A stretch of DNA of 64,000 nucleotides from positions 1-64,000 of the IMG/VR virus record IMGVR_UViG_3300007511_001544. One strand, 5' to 3'. This document shows positions 35,901 to 43,964 of the stretch, piece by piece. Numbering within the stretch: position 1 is the stretch's first letter; each line of letters starts with the position of its first letter. The translations under genes and the position numbers were made by a program. Under the pieces are notes generated by a model. The model was not told where the DNA came from, made no database searches, and saw only the letters and a list, made by a program, of their open reading frames with translations. Origin of the DNA: a virus.

Positions 35901-38900
35901 TTAGCATCTTGGGTTCCCACTACCCATCTAGGTGATCTTACTTGATTCTCTCTATCGCTTCGCTCGACCATTCTTACCGTGCTGGCTAATTGTAGTCCGG
36001 GGTCATCGTTACTGCCGCCACCCCAGAAACGATAAAAATATCTTCCTACTTCCGTATCTTCTGGACGGACTGGGTTGATTTGATTATTTGCATCTAATTC
36101 TGCCTCGTCGTCTTCAGCCTGCGACTTAATCCGAATGCCGTATTTTACTGCTCCCTCTGCTTGCATACGAAGAACATTTTGCATCAAACCTCGAATCATA
36201 CCCAATAATTTAAGGAAAAACGCAGGAAACGGAATTAGGTCCCAAAAATTTTGCACATCTGCTATAAAATCAAAATCGCTGGCGTTCAGGTCGCACAAAG
36301 AGGTAATTCTTCTCGTATCGCTATCAATCTGTCCCCTTATTTGTTTTAATATTTGTTTTTTTGATAACCCGCCAGCAACAACAGCATCGTCGTCTTCGCC
36401 CTCACTCAAAGAATCAATATCTACAGCGGCTCCTAGTCCATACCCTAGAATATCTCCCCTTTCACAAAGGTCCAATTTTGGATCTAGTTGTTCTTCAAGT
36501 CCAAGAACAACTTCTGCGCCGAGAAGCTGCCCCAGTCTTTTAAAGTACTTCCTTATGTTCCTTCTGTCTAAATTAAGACTTCCATATCTTGTATCTCCCG
36601 CTCTTGCGGACTCCTGAAATTCCCCTACAATCGCCTTGGCGAACTTAGCTTTTATTTGGTTGTTTTCTATTTGCCTTCTTAAAGAAGTATCAATAGAATT
36701 TAAATCAATGGGTCCCATATTGAACGTTCGATACAACAAATTGATAGTTTCCGACGGGGCTGTACCCTGAAGTAGTGCTGTCAAATCTATATCTACTAGA
36801 ACCTCGGAAGCGTCGTCATTCAATTGTCGTAATTGCTCTTCTGTCGCAGGGCTTATTTTTAGATTATCTTCTCTGTATAGGGTGTTGTATAAATTTAATT
36901 CGGCAGCCATTTCCTCTAAATCAATCCCCTTATAGTCAACGAGTTCATTAATGTTTATCGCATTATATCGAGAAGGGGCGAAGTTCGCAGCAGAAGCTCC
37001 ACTTCTTTTTTTAGGACCTTTTGAAGAATCAACTACTGTCTGTCCGCCGCAGCCAGCAGAAGCGAGTAAAAGCTCTTTAAATGCTGATAATATTAGCTGT
37101 TTTATAAATTCCAAAACCAGCATCTTGATCATCTCTCGCCATATTTTAGCAAGATCTGGTATTGAAATTGATGTAAAATTTATGCCACGAGGAGGTGTTA
37201 GTCCGGCTTTCACAAGTTTTGTCACTTCAGGAGGTACGCCGCCAGGGTCTAAAACTTCGTTTTCCAAAATATCACCCAATAAACCAAAGAGGCACATTAT
37301 CTCTTGGTTTATTTGAGATTCTATTTGTTTCCAAAGAAGATCTGGGTTATCAGTATACCCTGCGCCGAGAAGCAACAACTGTTCTTGTTGTTTGCTTATC
37401 ATAATATCTTCTTTAATCAACCTTAAAACTGTCGCCACCAACTCTTTAAAGGAGCATTTACCACCCATAAGTTGAAACAAAAGAAATGCGTCATTTAAAT
37501 ACTTTGCCAAAGGCGACTCACAGCCAGCATTATTTAAGACCCCAATGTAGCCGCCCATAAATTGCTTTCCTCGTGCAAGCCTTTTATCAAATTCTTTTTG
37601 AACTTCAGACTCTGTCTTGAACGAGGGGTTTTCATTTTCTGGTGGAGCAGATCTGCCAAAACTATTTGACCCCAGGGCAGCACCAGTTGGTTCAGAGGGG
37701 TATTTATTTTCTTCTAAGTTTTTTTCTTTTTTGGCAGCAATTTCAGTAGGTCTTATAATCGGACTTGGGTAAATAAATCGTGTAACAAACTCGGTTGCCG
37801 GGGGTCTCTCGCTTTTTCTCATTCTCCTGATTTGAGTGATTTTTTCCCCGAAGAAGACAAGGGCAAATGTTACCGACCACACACCTTCAAACTCTGGGTC
37901 TGGTAAAATATCGATACTTCCGTCGTCATACATTTCGTGCGAGACTTTATGTACTGCGCCATTATAATAAATCAACTGTAGGGTAAACTCTTCAGTTAAA
38001 AGAAACTCTATCCGATCACTGTCGCTAATGGTTATATTTCTATTCTGTGTCCATGTCTCTATCTTATTGTAGAAGGTATTAATATGTTCTGCTTCTTCTA
38101 ATAGATTAACACCCTCCATCATCGAAGGAGTAATGCCATCGTTTGCCAACTCGGCGTATGTTGCTTCTAACATCTTAGAAATGTTTCTTAAATTTGTTTT
38201 AAGCTTTGATATAGTAAAAGGCGCACGTCGTGCGGGCACTTCTAAATTCATAATCGCTTTGGACACAACAAGGGGGTCTGGCTCATCTTCCTCTTTTCCT
38301 ATTGAGCCGTCGTCGTCGAATCGCCGAAGGATCCAATCGTCTATCCTTGTAGAAATCAACCAAACATCAGTACCAGCGGGTATCGGCTGTGGTCTACCTG
38401 GGTGTCCGTAGTGGCTGGCGAAAAATATTTCAACCGAAGAGTCGTCAGTATTGTGTTCTCTTATTATTTGATTATAATTGTCCTCAGAATATTTGTCTGC
38501 TGCTTTTAGTATCTCCTCTGTTGAAATTTTCATCCACTCATAAGCATTGCCACCAGTTATTACACCCGCATCGTCATCTTCTTGATTGGCTATGTCAAAT
38601 GCTTGGGGATTCCTTGCCATTGTGGTTGCCACGCAATACCATGACTTATCTGAAGAATTATAATATACTTTTCTCGGTATTTTCTTTAACTGACTGGGTA
38701 GTTGCCAAACCATGTTGTTTGTGGTCATTAAAGCCTCTAGAGCGGTGGCTGGAGGCTTTATCTGCGGACAATTACCCCAGGGAGAATTTAGGTCAACTCC
38801 ACGGTCGGCTGATCTAACTGATGGTGTTGGTGCCTCTAATAAAGTTGCGCCTCCACCCGAATTAGGTCCCGGCGGAATCTCTGACGCAATATCATACTCT

Positions 38901-39817
38901 TTTTTTCTTACCTTGCTAACGGTTGGCGTTACCGAGGGCATCCTAGAAACAGCCACCGAGCTTGGCAATGTTACTATATCGCCAGGATATATCCAATGAC
39001 CATTTTCTGATCTTTTTCGCCCTTGATCGTCTGTTGGGGCTCCAATTATGTATGAATTTTGTGGTATTTCCAAAATTTTAGCAACGGTAGTGTCATGGCG
39101 GGTTGCTATCCTTGATAGCCAATCACCCTTCTTAACAACATATTTGCCTACGGGAAGTGGGGTTGACAGCGATCCTCTGTCGTTTGCTTCCGGTGTTTGA
39201 TTCGATGGCTTTTGAGCGTCATCTGTTGTAACAGTTTCTAATGCTGTTTTGTTTTCTGGGGACTCTCTCTTGACATCTTTTACTACTTTTTTTAATGTTT
39301 GTGCTTTTTCTATAGAACTCAAAGGAACAAGTGCAATAATATATCCACCTATTCTTGGGTTATCTTTTCCGTTGGGAGTTCCGGATGCTGTCATTACAAC
39401 TTTGGCGTTTTGTGGATATAGAGCGGCATAGGCCAACAGATCGTTAATTGTAATAAATGAATTATCAGCGTTAAGTCCATTGTTTTCGTTCCAAAGCCTT
39501 TCGATGACCCTGTTTCCCATCGGAGGAAAATCTTTTCCTTTTTTAAACGTTTCGTGAAGCCAGCCAATGAACCACTTATTTCTTTTACTGCTATAGTCGT
39601 AATCTAAACCACGCCGTTCTCCTTCAGTTGTTTTACCCCAGTTTTGGGGCACACCTCTCCATTCAAGCACAGCATCACGAATTGTCCCCGCTTCGTAGCC
39701 AAAGAGCGTTTTTTTTCTATACGGTCGGGGGCCCCTTCTGGCTTGGGGGACCGCAGAAGTGTATCGTTCTGGGTTAGGATTTACAATGTCTCTTTTGTCT
39801 TGCTTGTTTTCAGCCAT
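32990..39817 (-). CDS. Very large LysM-domain baseplate or tail protein, 2275 residues
   Basis: Residues 224-287 form a LysM module (KYVVKKGDWLSRIATRHDTT, ending HWIYPGDIVTLP), which binds peptidoglycan or joins baseplate parts, as gp53-like proteins do. The rest is long and mostly helical with Asp/Glu-rich loops. Residues about 1875-1960 are a Gln/Glu tract, followed by a Pro-rich tract to about 2005 (RQQ then ten Pro, RLPPP, PAPPPPPPRRLPPP). A coiled helical C-terminus follows. A baseplate hub or wedge role is likely from position beside gp25 and gp6 homologues. The ATG has no Shine-Dalgarno sequence, only TATTTA 4 nt upstream. Confidence 0.7.
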   Translation of the reverse strand: MAENKQDKRDIVNPNPERYTSAVPQARRGPRPYRKKTLFGYEAGTIRDAVLEWRGVPQNWGKTTEGERRGLDYDYSSKRNKWFIGWLHETFKKGKDFPPMGNRVIERLWNENNGLNADNSFITINDLLAYAALYPQNAKVVMTASGTPNGKDNPRIGGYIIALVPLSSIEKAQTLKKVVKDVKRESPENKTALETVTTDDAQKPSNQTPEANDRGSLSTPLPVGKYVVKKGDWLSRIATRHDTTVAKILEIPQNSYIIGAPTDDQGRKRSENGHWIYPGDIVTLPSSVAVSRMPSVTPTVSKVRKKEYDIASEIPPGPNSGGGATLLEAPTPSVRSADRGVDLNSPWGNCPQIKPPATALEALMTTNNMVWQLPSQLKKIPRKVYYNSSDKSWYCVATTMARNPQAFDIANQEDDDAGVITGGNAYEWMKISTEEILKAADKYSEDNYNQIIREHNTDDSSVEIFFASHYGHPGRPQPIPAGTDVWLISTRIDDWILRRFDDDGSIGKEEDEPDPLVVSKAIMNLEVPARRAPFTISKLKTNLRNISKMLEATYAELANDGITPSMMEGVNLLEEAEHINTFYNKIETWTQNRNITISDSDRIEFLLTEEFTLQLIYYNGAVHKVSHEMYDDGSIDILPDPEFEGVWSVTFALVFFGEKITQIRRMRKSERPPATEFVTRFIYPSPIIRPTEIAAKKEKNLEENKYPSEPTGAALGSNSFGRSAPPENENPSFKTESEVQKEFDKRLARGKQFMGGYIGVLNNAGCESPLAKYLNDAFLLFQLMGGKCSFKELVATVLRLIKEDIMISKQQEQLLLLGAGYTDNPDLLWKQIESQINQEIMCLFGLLGDILENEVLDPGGVPPEVTKLVKAGLTPPRGINFTSISIPDLAKIWREMIKMLVLEFIKQLILSAFKELLLASAGCGGQTVVDSSKGPKKRSGASAANFAPSRYNAININELVDYKGIDLEEMAAELNLYNTLYREDNLKISPATEEQLRQLNDDASEVLVDIDLTALLQGTAPSETINLLYRTFNMGPIDLNSIDTSLRRQIENNQIKAKFAKAIVGEFQESARAGDTRYGSLNLDRRNIRKYFKRLGQLLGAEVVLGLEEQLDPKLDLCERGDILGYGLGAAVDIDSLSEGEDDDAVVAGGLSKKQILKQIRGQIDSDTRRITSLCDLNASDFDFIADVQNFWDLIPFPAFFLKLLGMIRGLMQNVLRMQAEGAVKYGIRIKSQAEDDEAELDANNQINPVRPEDTEVGRYFYRFWGGGSNDDPGLQLASTVRMVERSDRENQVRSPRWVVGTQDAKYNVARGEVELVYIPGDPSLSGSPRGTCKVVFNRTVGVRGPMTEGQERLLRQGGMSQRRINQLKFPPLYEPERVLAEFHLAEDNLPESQLANYSIKNHLSRVDPSHFDTAQRTRLNRYIKALLYMGYAPERGEQEMPIGGRGGALGGARQIAQRYNLGEGRNPSDKAWVDVHALAYPTVNNYYNIPDTVVKVTYGSQRRDLQRRLTDTLIRASVPVFGPNSDPCNLPTEEFKARTVLNMFQVRLISFIMNGLPWFNNGYSLMTPDTINMLGSYLSNKILNDLYEKDSQGSISMQKIWEGVEIISKTCTLYGNETDDAGNPLPLKEDTEDDKVEFRFDNLSEQDTGTDLPGMFHYIIRQMLKRMLLNVSAGSAITETLDGDDLEFQGYVTTKRNYFKIVEDNAGEELGGPLSGFGDRYKLLARYLKKGYTRENQGDHISLGGWLTLGGGNREQLGFNRLEDVRNMSDEDFINERYLAYMPIPLLVGLQYIYIDKVVNITQNTPNLAFQERTKVRMADIQAMQSLDPEYFPPALSSEYTDYDLKKELKRSDSVLAGSRNIEADQNDAIMKPWKESERRQNQEQQRQQAEREQQDIRDRQRVARQEGEQQEQQEQEQQEQQNQPEQREQQEQQQEQQQQQREDEQQQEQQGGRQQPPPPPPPPPPRLPPPQEDPAPPPPPPRRLPPPSDVEPEAREMPPPGPSPYPVTIGGRTYRSLDELQARHRYLTQVRDKTLTLKNLKLNLQRRLESMGSYLNQAEEAKGGAPYDRFRISNREAMRGKLQQIIRIINQNTSLNISNYGGAGGNSEYNPETDLKVRGADSITSADFRVGEAYHQGRLINRTQAVEGNRKLWAFVSLMEQGFMAQSGGMRDTGDLIYYQNLIAAIEKFWGTFERTPPTRRLSSNSEYAIRSRQRVAESDSNIIGILANISLKTRQLDQLNIMVEEYGTWDVNKRQRIESLIEQLRLAIEGRT
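33800..34190 (-). repeat. Gln- and Pro-coding low-complexity tract
   Basis: The DNA is a run of CAA/CAG/GAG-type triplets (ttgttgctcttg on the plus strand) followed by ccg/ggt triplets encoding poly-Pro. It encodes a Gln/Glu-rich stretch of about 85 residues and two Pro runs in the LysM protein. Long open frames on the other strand here are side effects of the triplet repeats. Confidence 0.9.
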
Positions 39818-39821
39818 AAGA

Positions 39822-39827
39822 TAAATA
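39822..39827 (-). promoter_or_regulatory. TATTTA element 4 nt before ATG
   Basis: The gap at 39818-39828 reads TAAGTATTTATCTTATG, from the upstream stop TAA straight into the start of the 2275-residue protein. It leaves no room for a Shine-Dalgarno sequence. Spacing to the ATG is 4 nt. Confidence 0.4.
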
Positions 39828-39828
39828 C

Positions 39829-40812
39829 TTAGTTGGTGTTATTATGCACACTGAGGATGTATTTTGCACCAAATCCTCTTGCTCCTTTTTTAACTTTCTG
39901 TATGCCAGGGATTCCATCGTCTGGGTCTACATAAGTAAAATTCCATCCTACCGTATTTTTACTTGTCATTAGAGCTTTTCCGGCAGCGAAACCAAAGGCT
40001 CCGGCGGCGGAGGCGCAGGCTGGCGCACAAATTATAAAATCAGGGGCAGTTGGTCCTCCCGTAGGGGACGAAATATGGAAGTGTGCAGCCAGGGCCGAAC
40101 AAAAGGCTATCATGGTTCTTGATATAAATCCAACATTGTCACTAACTTCGTTAACAAGTTTTGATAAATCAGCCAAAGCATGGCACAGATTATTACCCTT
40201 GACCAAGGGCTGAAGGTCTTCATCACTGTTTCCAGCGATTAAGTCAATCCCAGATTGTATTCCAATTCGAACACCCCTAGAGTCGTAGGTGTCTGTTCCT
40301 GTAACAAGTTTTATTCCGTCACGAGCAATAATTCTAACTCCGTCGGCTTTAACAGCAACGGCAGATTTTGCCGGCTCATTACCTACCACTCCTTCTGGAA
40401 GTTTAAAATACTTGTCAATGTCGGCTCGTTGAGAAATATAAATTCTGGCAGAATCCAAAAACGGATCTTTGTCGGTTGTAACCATGACCCCTGTTTCTGG
40501 GTCTTCTTCTCTTGCTAAAGGTCCTCCCATGCCGGCGATAATATCAATACAGGCAGCGTGGGAATGACCTGCGCCACCGTAACCGCTTGCTGGTCCTCGG
40601 GGTCGATCACGTCCTATAATTATGAATTGATTGTTCTTCCCTTGGATTACCCTTTCTGGGATTGTTTTATTGTATTTTGGATGGGCTTCTGCCATATAGT
40701 CATTAAAAATTCCGTCGTTCAGCCACTTTTTTTCTTTATGAGATATTTCTGCAAGACGTTTTTTGTCTGCTTTCTTCATCCCTACTCTTTCAACGTCTTT
40801 TTTAAGAACCAT
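39829..40812 (-). CDS. Probable tail-spike beta-helix protein
   Basis: The 327-residue protein has a central ladder of short repeated strands: DSARIYISQRADIDKYF, KSAVAVKADGVRIIARDGIK, LVTG and RGVRIGIQSGIDLIAGN. Strands of the A-x-x-x-x-A-D-G-V-R-I type are the mark of the triple beta-helix of gp5 and VgrG-type spikes. It starts after a charged N-terminal helix (MVLKKDVERVGMKKADKKRL). A C-terminal stretch with LCHALADLSKLVNEVSD and ICAPACASAAGAFGFAAG may fold on the helix or join another part. It lies next to the M15 peptidase protein. I suggest the two together do the job of T4 gp5, split into hub/lysin and needle. A Shine-Dalgarno GAGGAAAG precedes the ATG. Confidence 0.6.
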   Translation of the reverse strand: MVLKKDVERVGMKKADKKRLAEISHKEKKWLNDGIFNDYMAEAHPKYNKTIPERVIQGKNNQFIIIGRDRPRGPASGYGGAGHSHAACIDIIAGMGGPLAREEDPETGVMVTTDKDPFLDSARIYISQRADIDKYFKLPEGVVGNEPAKSAVAVKADGVRIIARDGIKLVTGTDTYDSRGVRIGIQSGIDLIAGNSDEDLQPLVKGNNLCHALADLSKLVNEVSDNVGFISRTMIAFCSALAAHFHISSPTGGPTAPDFIICAPACASAAGAFGFAAGKALMTSKNTVGWNFTYVDPDDGIPGIQKVKKGARGFGAKYILSVHNNTN

Positions 40813-40824
40813 GGTGCTTTCCTC

Positions 40825-42390
40825 TTATCTTCTTATTCCATCTAAGTCTGGATAAATATAATTTCTGGGTCCGCTGGGTCTAGACGGATCAAAAGGACCC
40901 ACTTTGGCTTGTTTCGGATCTTCAACAGTCTTGCCTGCCATAACTCGTCGGTACATGTCCCTAGTCCTTGTGACTCCAATCTGAAAGTGGGGTCCGTCAA
41001 AGAAACCTCGAAATTCACCCCCCCACTCAAAGCCATGTTCCTTGCCCATTCTACCAATATCATGCCATCGTTTCTTGGGGTACCGCTCATCAAACCCGAA
41101 TGGAATTCCACGCTGAGGGTTTTCTACCACATCGAACGCTATTCCGTAATTGTGATAACTTTGACCGCCCCTGGCTTTAGAAACACCTCGCCTACGCATT
41201 TGGTCTTGTTCGGGAAATGTCCTATATGTAGCAGTAATCTTAATATTATAGCCACGACTGCGAGCATCTCTAATAAAATCTGCCGTTTGTTTTCTGATAT
41301 CTGGGTGTAACTGTTTGATCAATTGATCTGTGAGTCTGTGTCCTGTCTTTGGAATGGACTGAGGTTGTGCCATTTTAGCAGTACTATCTGGTTCGGAGGA
41401 TTTTTTTTGTTTTGGTTGTTTTTTTCCAGATGCTCCGGCTTCGCCGTCACCGCCAGTAAAATCTCTGTTCGTATAAATTACGTCGCACTCAACACACGAA
41501 GACGGTGTTGAATTAGATCCACGAGGGGCGGCGGCGAAGGGGGGATGTCCTACCAAATTTGGGCCCGGTGGAGCGGGATCTCTATCTTTCGCTGTCGGTC
41601 TAGAAGGAGCACTGGTGTCTCCTGCTGGTTGTCTTGTAACAGGGTCGATTCCCTGGTCATCTGTCGGGTTGTTTAATTGTCTAGGATTATTAGATCCCTG
41701 TGTTAAATCATCAAGTAATCCTTTGATCAGTCCGCCAAAAGATGGCTTTACTGTAGTCTCAACACTTTTCTTTAGGCTTTCACATGCGGAAAGCCTGTCC
41801 GTAACACCCGCTTTACTAAAATGAGAACGAACAGCAGCTTCTCTTGCTGCGATGGCTCCTTCGGTTCCCTCAACAACTTTTGTTACAGACTCTCCAAGCG
41901 CAACAATTATACCATTGCCGATAATTTTGGACTTAATATCAGGATTCTTAAAGCTGACCTTTATTATGTCGCCAACCTTTGGCTCGGTGCCTCCGATATC
42001 ATCTAAAAATCCTACAAATTCGGGATGAAGATTAATAAGATGTTGGTCGTTCTCGTCTTTTGGTCTCGGGAACGGATGAGCGGCCGCCAATTCTGAATCT
42101 TTTATTCTTGCTCTTACCCTGACCGGGTTTTTTTCATACCACTTAAACCAATCCCATGATTTTTTAGATCTCGAATTTGCATTGGCTTGCGAATCAATCC
42201 TAAGCACCTCTGCGTAATAAAACGCTTGTTCTTTATCTGCTGTGGAAGAAAATTGTTTTCGGATCTGTTGTGATATTTGATCTTCACGGGTTGACATGCC
42301 CGGTTGGAAAGATGGCTTTCTTTTTTTATATGAAGGTCTAGATACGCTAAAATCTGCTGGTTTCTTTTTTCCGTTGATTTTTCTTGTCAT
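40825..42390 (-). CDS. Baseplate hub/lysin with M15 peptidase domain
   Basis: The 521-residue protein has three parts. Residues 50-170 (AFYYAEVLRIDSQ, VRVRARI, VGDIIKVSFKNP) look like an OB-type barrel as in gp5/gpV hub proteins. Residues 175-345 are a linker rich in Pro, Ser and Lys. Residues 350-480 form an M15-type peptidase (L-Ala-D-Glu or D-Ala-D-Ala endopeptidase) with SYHNYGIAFD, giving zinc ligands H413 and D420, and GPHF, giving H468. Such a domain would cut peptide cross-links in the cell wall as the tail penetrates. In T4 the same role is filled by the lysozyme domain of gp5. It sits directly before the spike gene. Little doubt about the peptidase; the hub part is inference. Confidence 0.8.
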   Translation of the reverse strand: MTRKINGKKKPADFSVSRPSYKKRKPSFQPGMSTREDQISQQIRKQFSSTADKEQAFYYAEVLRIDSQANANSRSKKSWDWFKWYEKNPVRVRARIKDSELAAAHPFPRPKDENDQHLINLHPEFVGFLDDIGGTEPKVGDIIKVSFKNPDIKSKIIGNGIIVALGESVTKVVEGTEGAIAAREAAVRSHFSKAGVTDRLSACESLKKSVETTVKPSFGGLIKGLLDDLTQGSNNPRQLNNPTDDQGIDPVTRQPAGDTSAPSRPTAKDRDPAPPGPNLVGHPPFAAAPRGSNSTPSSCVECDVIYTNRDFTGGDGEAGASGKKQPKQKKSSEPDSTAKMAQPQSIPKTGHRLTDQLIKQLHPDIRKQTADFIRDARSRGYNIKITATYRTFPEQDQMRRRGVSKARGGQSYHNYGIAFDVVENPQRGIPFGFDERYPKKRWHDIGRMGKEHGFEWGGEFRGFFDGPHFQIGVTRTRDMYRRVMAGKTVEDPKQAKVGPFDPSRPSGPRNYIYPDLDGIRR

Positions 42391-42400
42391 TTTGTATGCC

Positions 42401-42697
42401 TTATTTATCTTTTATTAAGTCAAACAATTCCGCTTTATCTGAATCGGATAACCCATCATTTGATTTAAGTGCTTCTTTTTTGTGAACCAAGGTGGCTAAC
42501 TTGACCAGTTGTTCATTACTTCTTTGTAGTGTTTCGACAAATTTTGCAGCAATAGGCCCGGAATCCGAATAACGATCTTGGTTACCCGGAACAGCCATGT
42601 ATTCCCGAAGTTGACTCAGAAGAATTTCTGTTGTCTGTCGGTCGTTATTTATATTATCTAGGGCTTGCTCGATAAGAGAGTTGAGATCCTTTTTCAT
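42401..42697 (-). CDS. Small helical phage protein, unknown role
   Basis: The 98-residue protein is nearly all helix: MKKDLNSLIEQALDNINNDR, then ETLQRSNEQLVKLATLVHKK and DSDKAELFDLIKDK. It has no Cys and no signal or membrane segment. The length and helical layout could suit a small terminase subunit, a chaperone or an assembly factor; none can be confirmed. The start follows a 34-nt gap with a clear ACGAGG Shine-Dalgarno sequence and an upstream TATTTA element pair. The gene lies between the sigma factor and the hub protein, so late expression is likely. Confidence 0.6.
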   Translation of the reverse strand: MKKDLNSLIEQALDNINNDRQTTEILLSQLREYMAVPGNQDRYSDSGPIAAKFVETLQRSNEQLVKLATLVHKKEALKSNDGLSDSDKAELFDLIKDK

Positions 42698-42716
42698 ACT
42701 TTGTCCTCGTTAAGTA

Positions 42717-42726
42717 TAAATAAATA
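42717..42726 (-). promoter_or_regulatory. Overlapping TATTTA elements, possible promoter
   Basis: On the minus strand the gap at 42698-42731 reads CCTATTTATTTATAC, about 20 nt before the ATG of the 98-residue protein, with its own Shine-Dalgarno sequence between. On the opposite strand 42715-42722 is TATAAATA, a perfect match to the T4 late promoter, but it would point away from all known genes. Confidence 0.35.
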
Positions 42727-42731
42727 GGTTC

Positions 42732-43412
42732 TCACATAATTTCTCCGCTATCCCATTTTTCTCTAAATATCTTATATCTTGACCTCATTTTATTCAAGCA
42801 GCTTACAATTTGCTTGGTATTGAGTCCCGTAATTTCTCGGAGATATAAGTATATTGCTTTTTTATTAAAGATTTCTATTTGCTCAATGTTTTCCATTAGT
42901 AACAAAACAGCATCTAAAACCTTTTTTTCATTCTCTTTTAATTTAAGGTTTTGCCAGTTTTCAACCTCGGTCAAAAGCAACGACCAAAATTGCTTCTCTT
43001 CTTGGTCGTCCAAAAAATCGCTATCAGAGGTTCCAATCGCCTCAACCTCTCGATACATTTCATCATAATTTATTTCTCTTTTGTTTTTTATGTTTTGTTT
43101 TTTTGCCTTGTGTGTAAACCAGTTTTTTGTTACAACAGAAAAATATGAAAAGGCTTTGGTGCCCTTGTTCGGATTAAATTTGCCGAGAATTGTTGTGAGC
43201 CAAATTTTACAATCATCCTTTAAGCTGTCTATATTACTCAAGGAAGTAAATTTATAGGTGTAAACAATTTTATCAACCATTTCGTTAAACGCCGGCTGGA
43301 TATGTTTTACATACAAATCCGTCCGTATAGTATGGCACTCGGTAGCGCAATAATTGACTATTGCCTGTTCTGTTTCCGAAGTGAAATAATGTTTACCCTT
43401 CGGTTTCTTCAT
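42732..43412 (-). CDS. Late-transcription sigma factor, T4 gp55-like
   Basis: This 226-residue protein has the layout of gp55-type sigma factors of T4-like phages: YFTSETEQAIVNYC, then YVKHIQPAFNEMVDKIVYTYKF, and the region 2-like KFNPNKGTKAFSYFSVVTKNWF that contacts core polymerase and the -10 element. A helix-turn-helix-like end (YLREITGLNTKQIVSCLNKMRSRYKIF) could bind DNA. It would direct host RNA polymerase to late promoters with a sliding clamp. T4 gp55 is 185 residues. I start it at the ATG at 43412, which has a strong AGGAG Shine-Dalgarno sequence; the ORF also runs on to a GTG at 43439. It overlaps the upstream gene by about 20 nt. Confidence 0.8.
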   Translation of the reverse strand: MKKPKGKHYFTSETEQAIVNYCATECHTIRTDLYVKHIQPAFNEMVDKIVYTYKFTSLSNIDSLKDDCKIWLTTILGKFNPNKGTKAFSYFSVVTKNWFTHKAKKQNIKNKREINYDEMYREVEAIGTSDSDFLDDQEEKQFWSLLLTEVENWQNLKLKENEKKVLDAVLLLMENIEQIEIFNKKAIYLYLREITGLNTKQIVSCLNKMRSRYKIFREKWDSGEIM

Positions 43413-43710
43413 GTATTTTTTCTCCTCTATTTTCTTCACCCAAATAAAATATTTCGCTAAGATCGTCTAAGTCTTGAGCTAAATCTTTTGTATGTTGTAG
43501 TAATCCTCGCAGGGTGTCATCGCCGTAAAACATCGGTAGGTCGTAAACCTTTTGCAAATGATCTTTATAATTTTTAATGATCTCTAGTAAACTAGAACTA
43601 TTTTCGCTAATATATCTGAACCTTTGTAGAAGTTGCGAGGCGTACCAAACCATTAATAGAAAACACGCAAAAGACGCAACAAACAAGAGTGCTAAAATCC
43701 AGACCATCAT
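43393..43710 (-). CDS. Small membrane-anchored protein
   Basis: The 105-residue protein starts with a strong transmembrane helix (MVWILALLFVASFACFLLMVWYA, residues 2-24) followed by a helical, charged cytoplasmic or periplasmic part (YISENSSSLLEIIKNYKDHLQKVYD, LLQHTKDLAQDLDDLSEIF). There is no cleavage signal. Possible roles are a membrane-bound lysis or superinfection factor or a replication anchor, but no family is recognised. The start overlaps the upstream stop as ATGATG, so translation is coupled with the zinc-ribbon gene; the C-terminus overlaps the sigma factor start. Confidence 0.6.
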   Translation of the reverse strand: MMVWILALLFVASFACFLLMVWYASQLLQRFRYISENSSSLLEIIKNYKDHLQKVYDLPMFYGDDTLRGLLQHTKDLAQDLDDLSEIFYLGEENRGEKIHEETEG

Positions 43711-43964
43711 TTGTTCTCTCTTTTCTTCAGCTTTTCTTTTTCTTGTTTGATTTCGTTTTTTATTTCTTCTATTGTTGTATGGACAACTGCACCTGTCTTT
43801 GTCTGGTTGTTGGTTTTTTTAGACAATATTTTCACAGGAGTGTTCAGTATTTTAATTAGCGTTGGCTTTTTACACTCTGTGCAATCTGTTTTTAGCTCTT
43901 TGTAGGAATGACGAAATTCTAAAATCGCATCACAGCTTTGACACTTATAACAATAGGTAGGCAC
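43707..43964 (-). CDS. FmdB-type zinc-ribbon protein
   Basis: The 85-residue protein begins at a GTG (43964) overlapping the upstream TAG by 1 nt. It opens MPTYCYKCQSCDAILEFRHSY, with C5, C8 and C11, and has a second pair in DCTECKKPT. This is the FmdB-like zinc ribbon of small regulatory proteins. The rest is a Lys-rich helix (EEIKNEIKQEKEKLKKRENK). T4-like phages carry such proteins near transcription genes. It could bind nucleic acid or polymerase and take part in late transcription beside the sigma factor, but this is inference from position. Confidence 0.7.
   Translation of the reverse strand: MPTYCYKCQSCDAILEFRHSYKELKTDCTECKKPTLIKILNTPVKILSKKTNNQTKTGAVVHTTIEEIKNEIKQEKEKLKKRENK

Noticed and set aside
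42715-42722. TATAAATA as a working T4-type late promoter for the minus-strand genes
   Set aside because: It is on the plus strand and points away from the genes; kept only as an antisense observation.
43413-43439. GTG start for the sigma factor at 43439
   Set aside because: The inner ATG at 43412 has a strong AGGAG at proper distance, and the extra residues are not part of the family.
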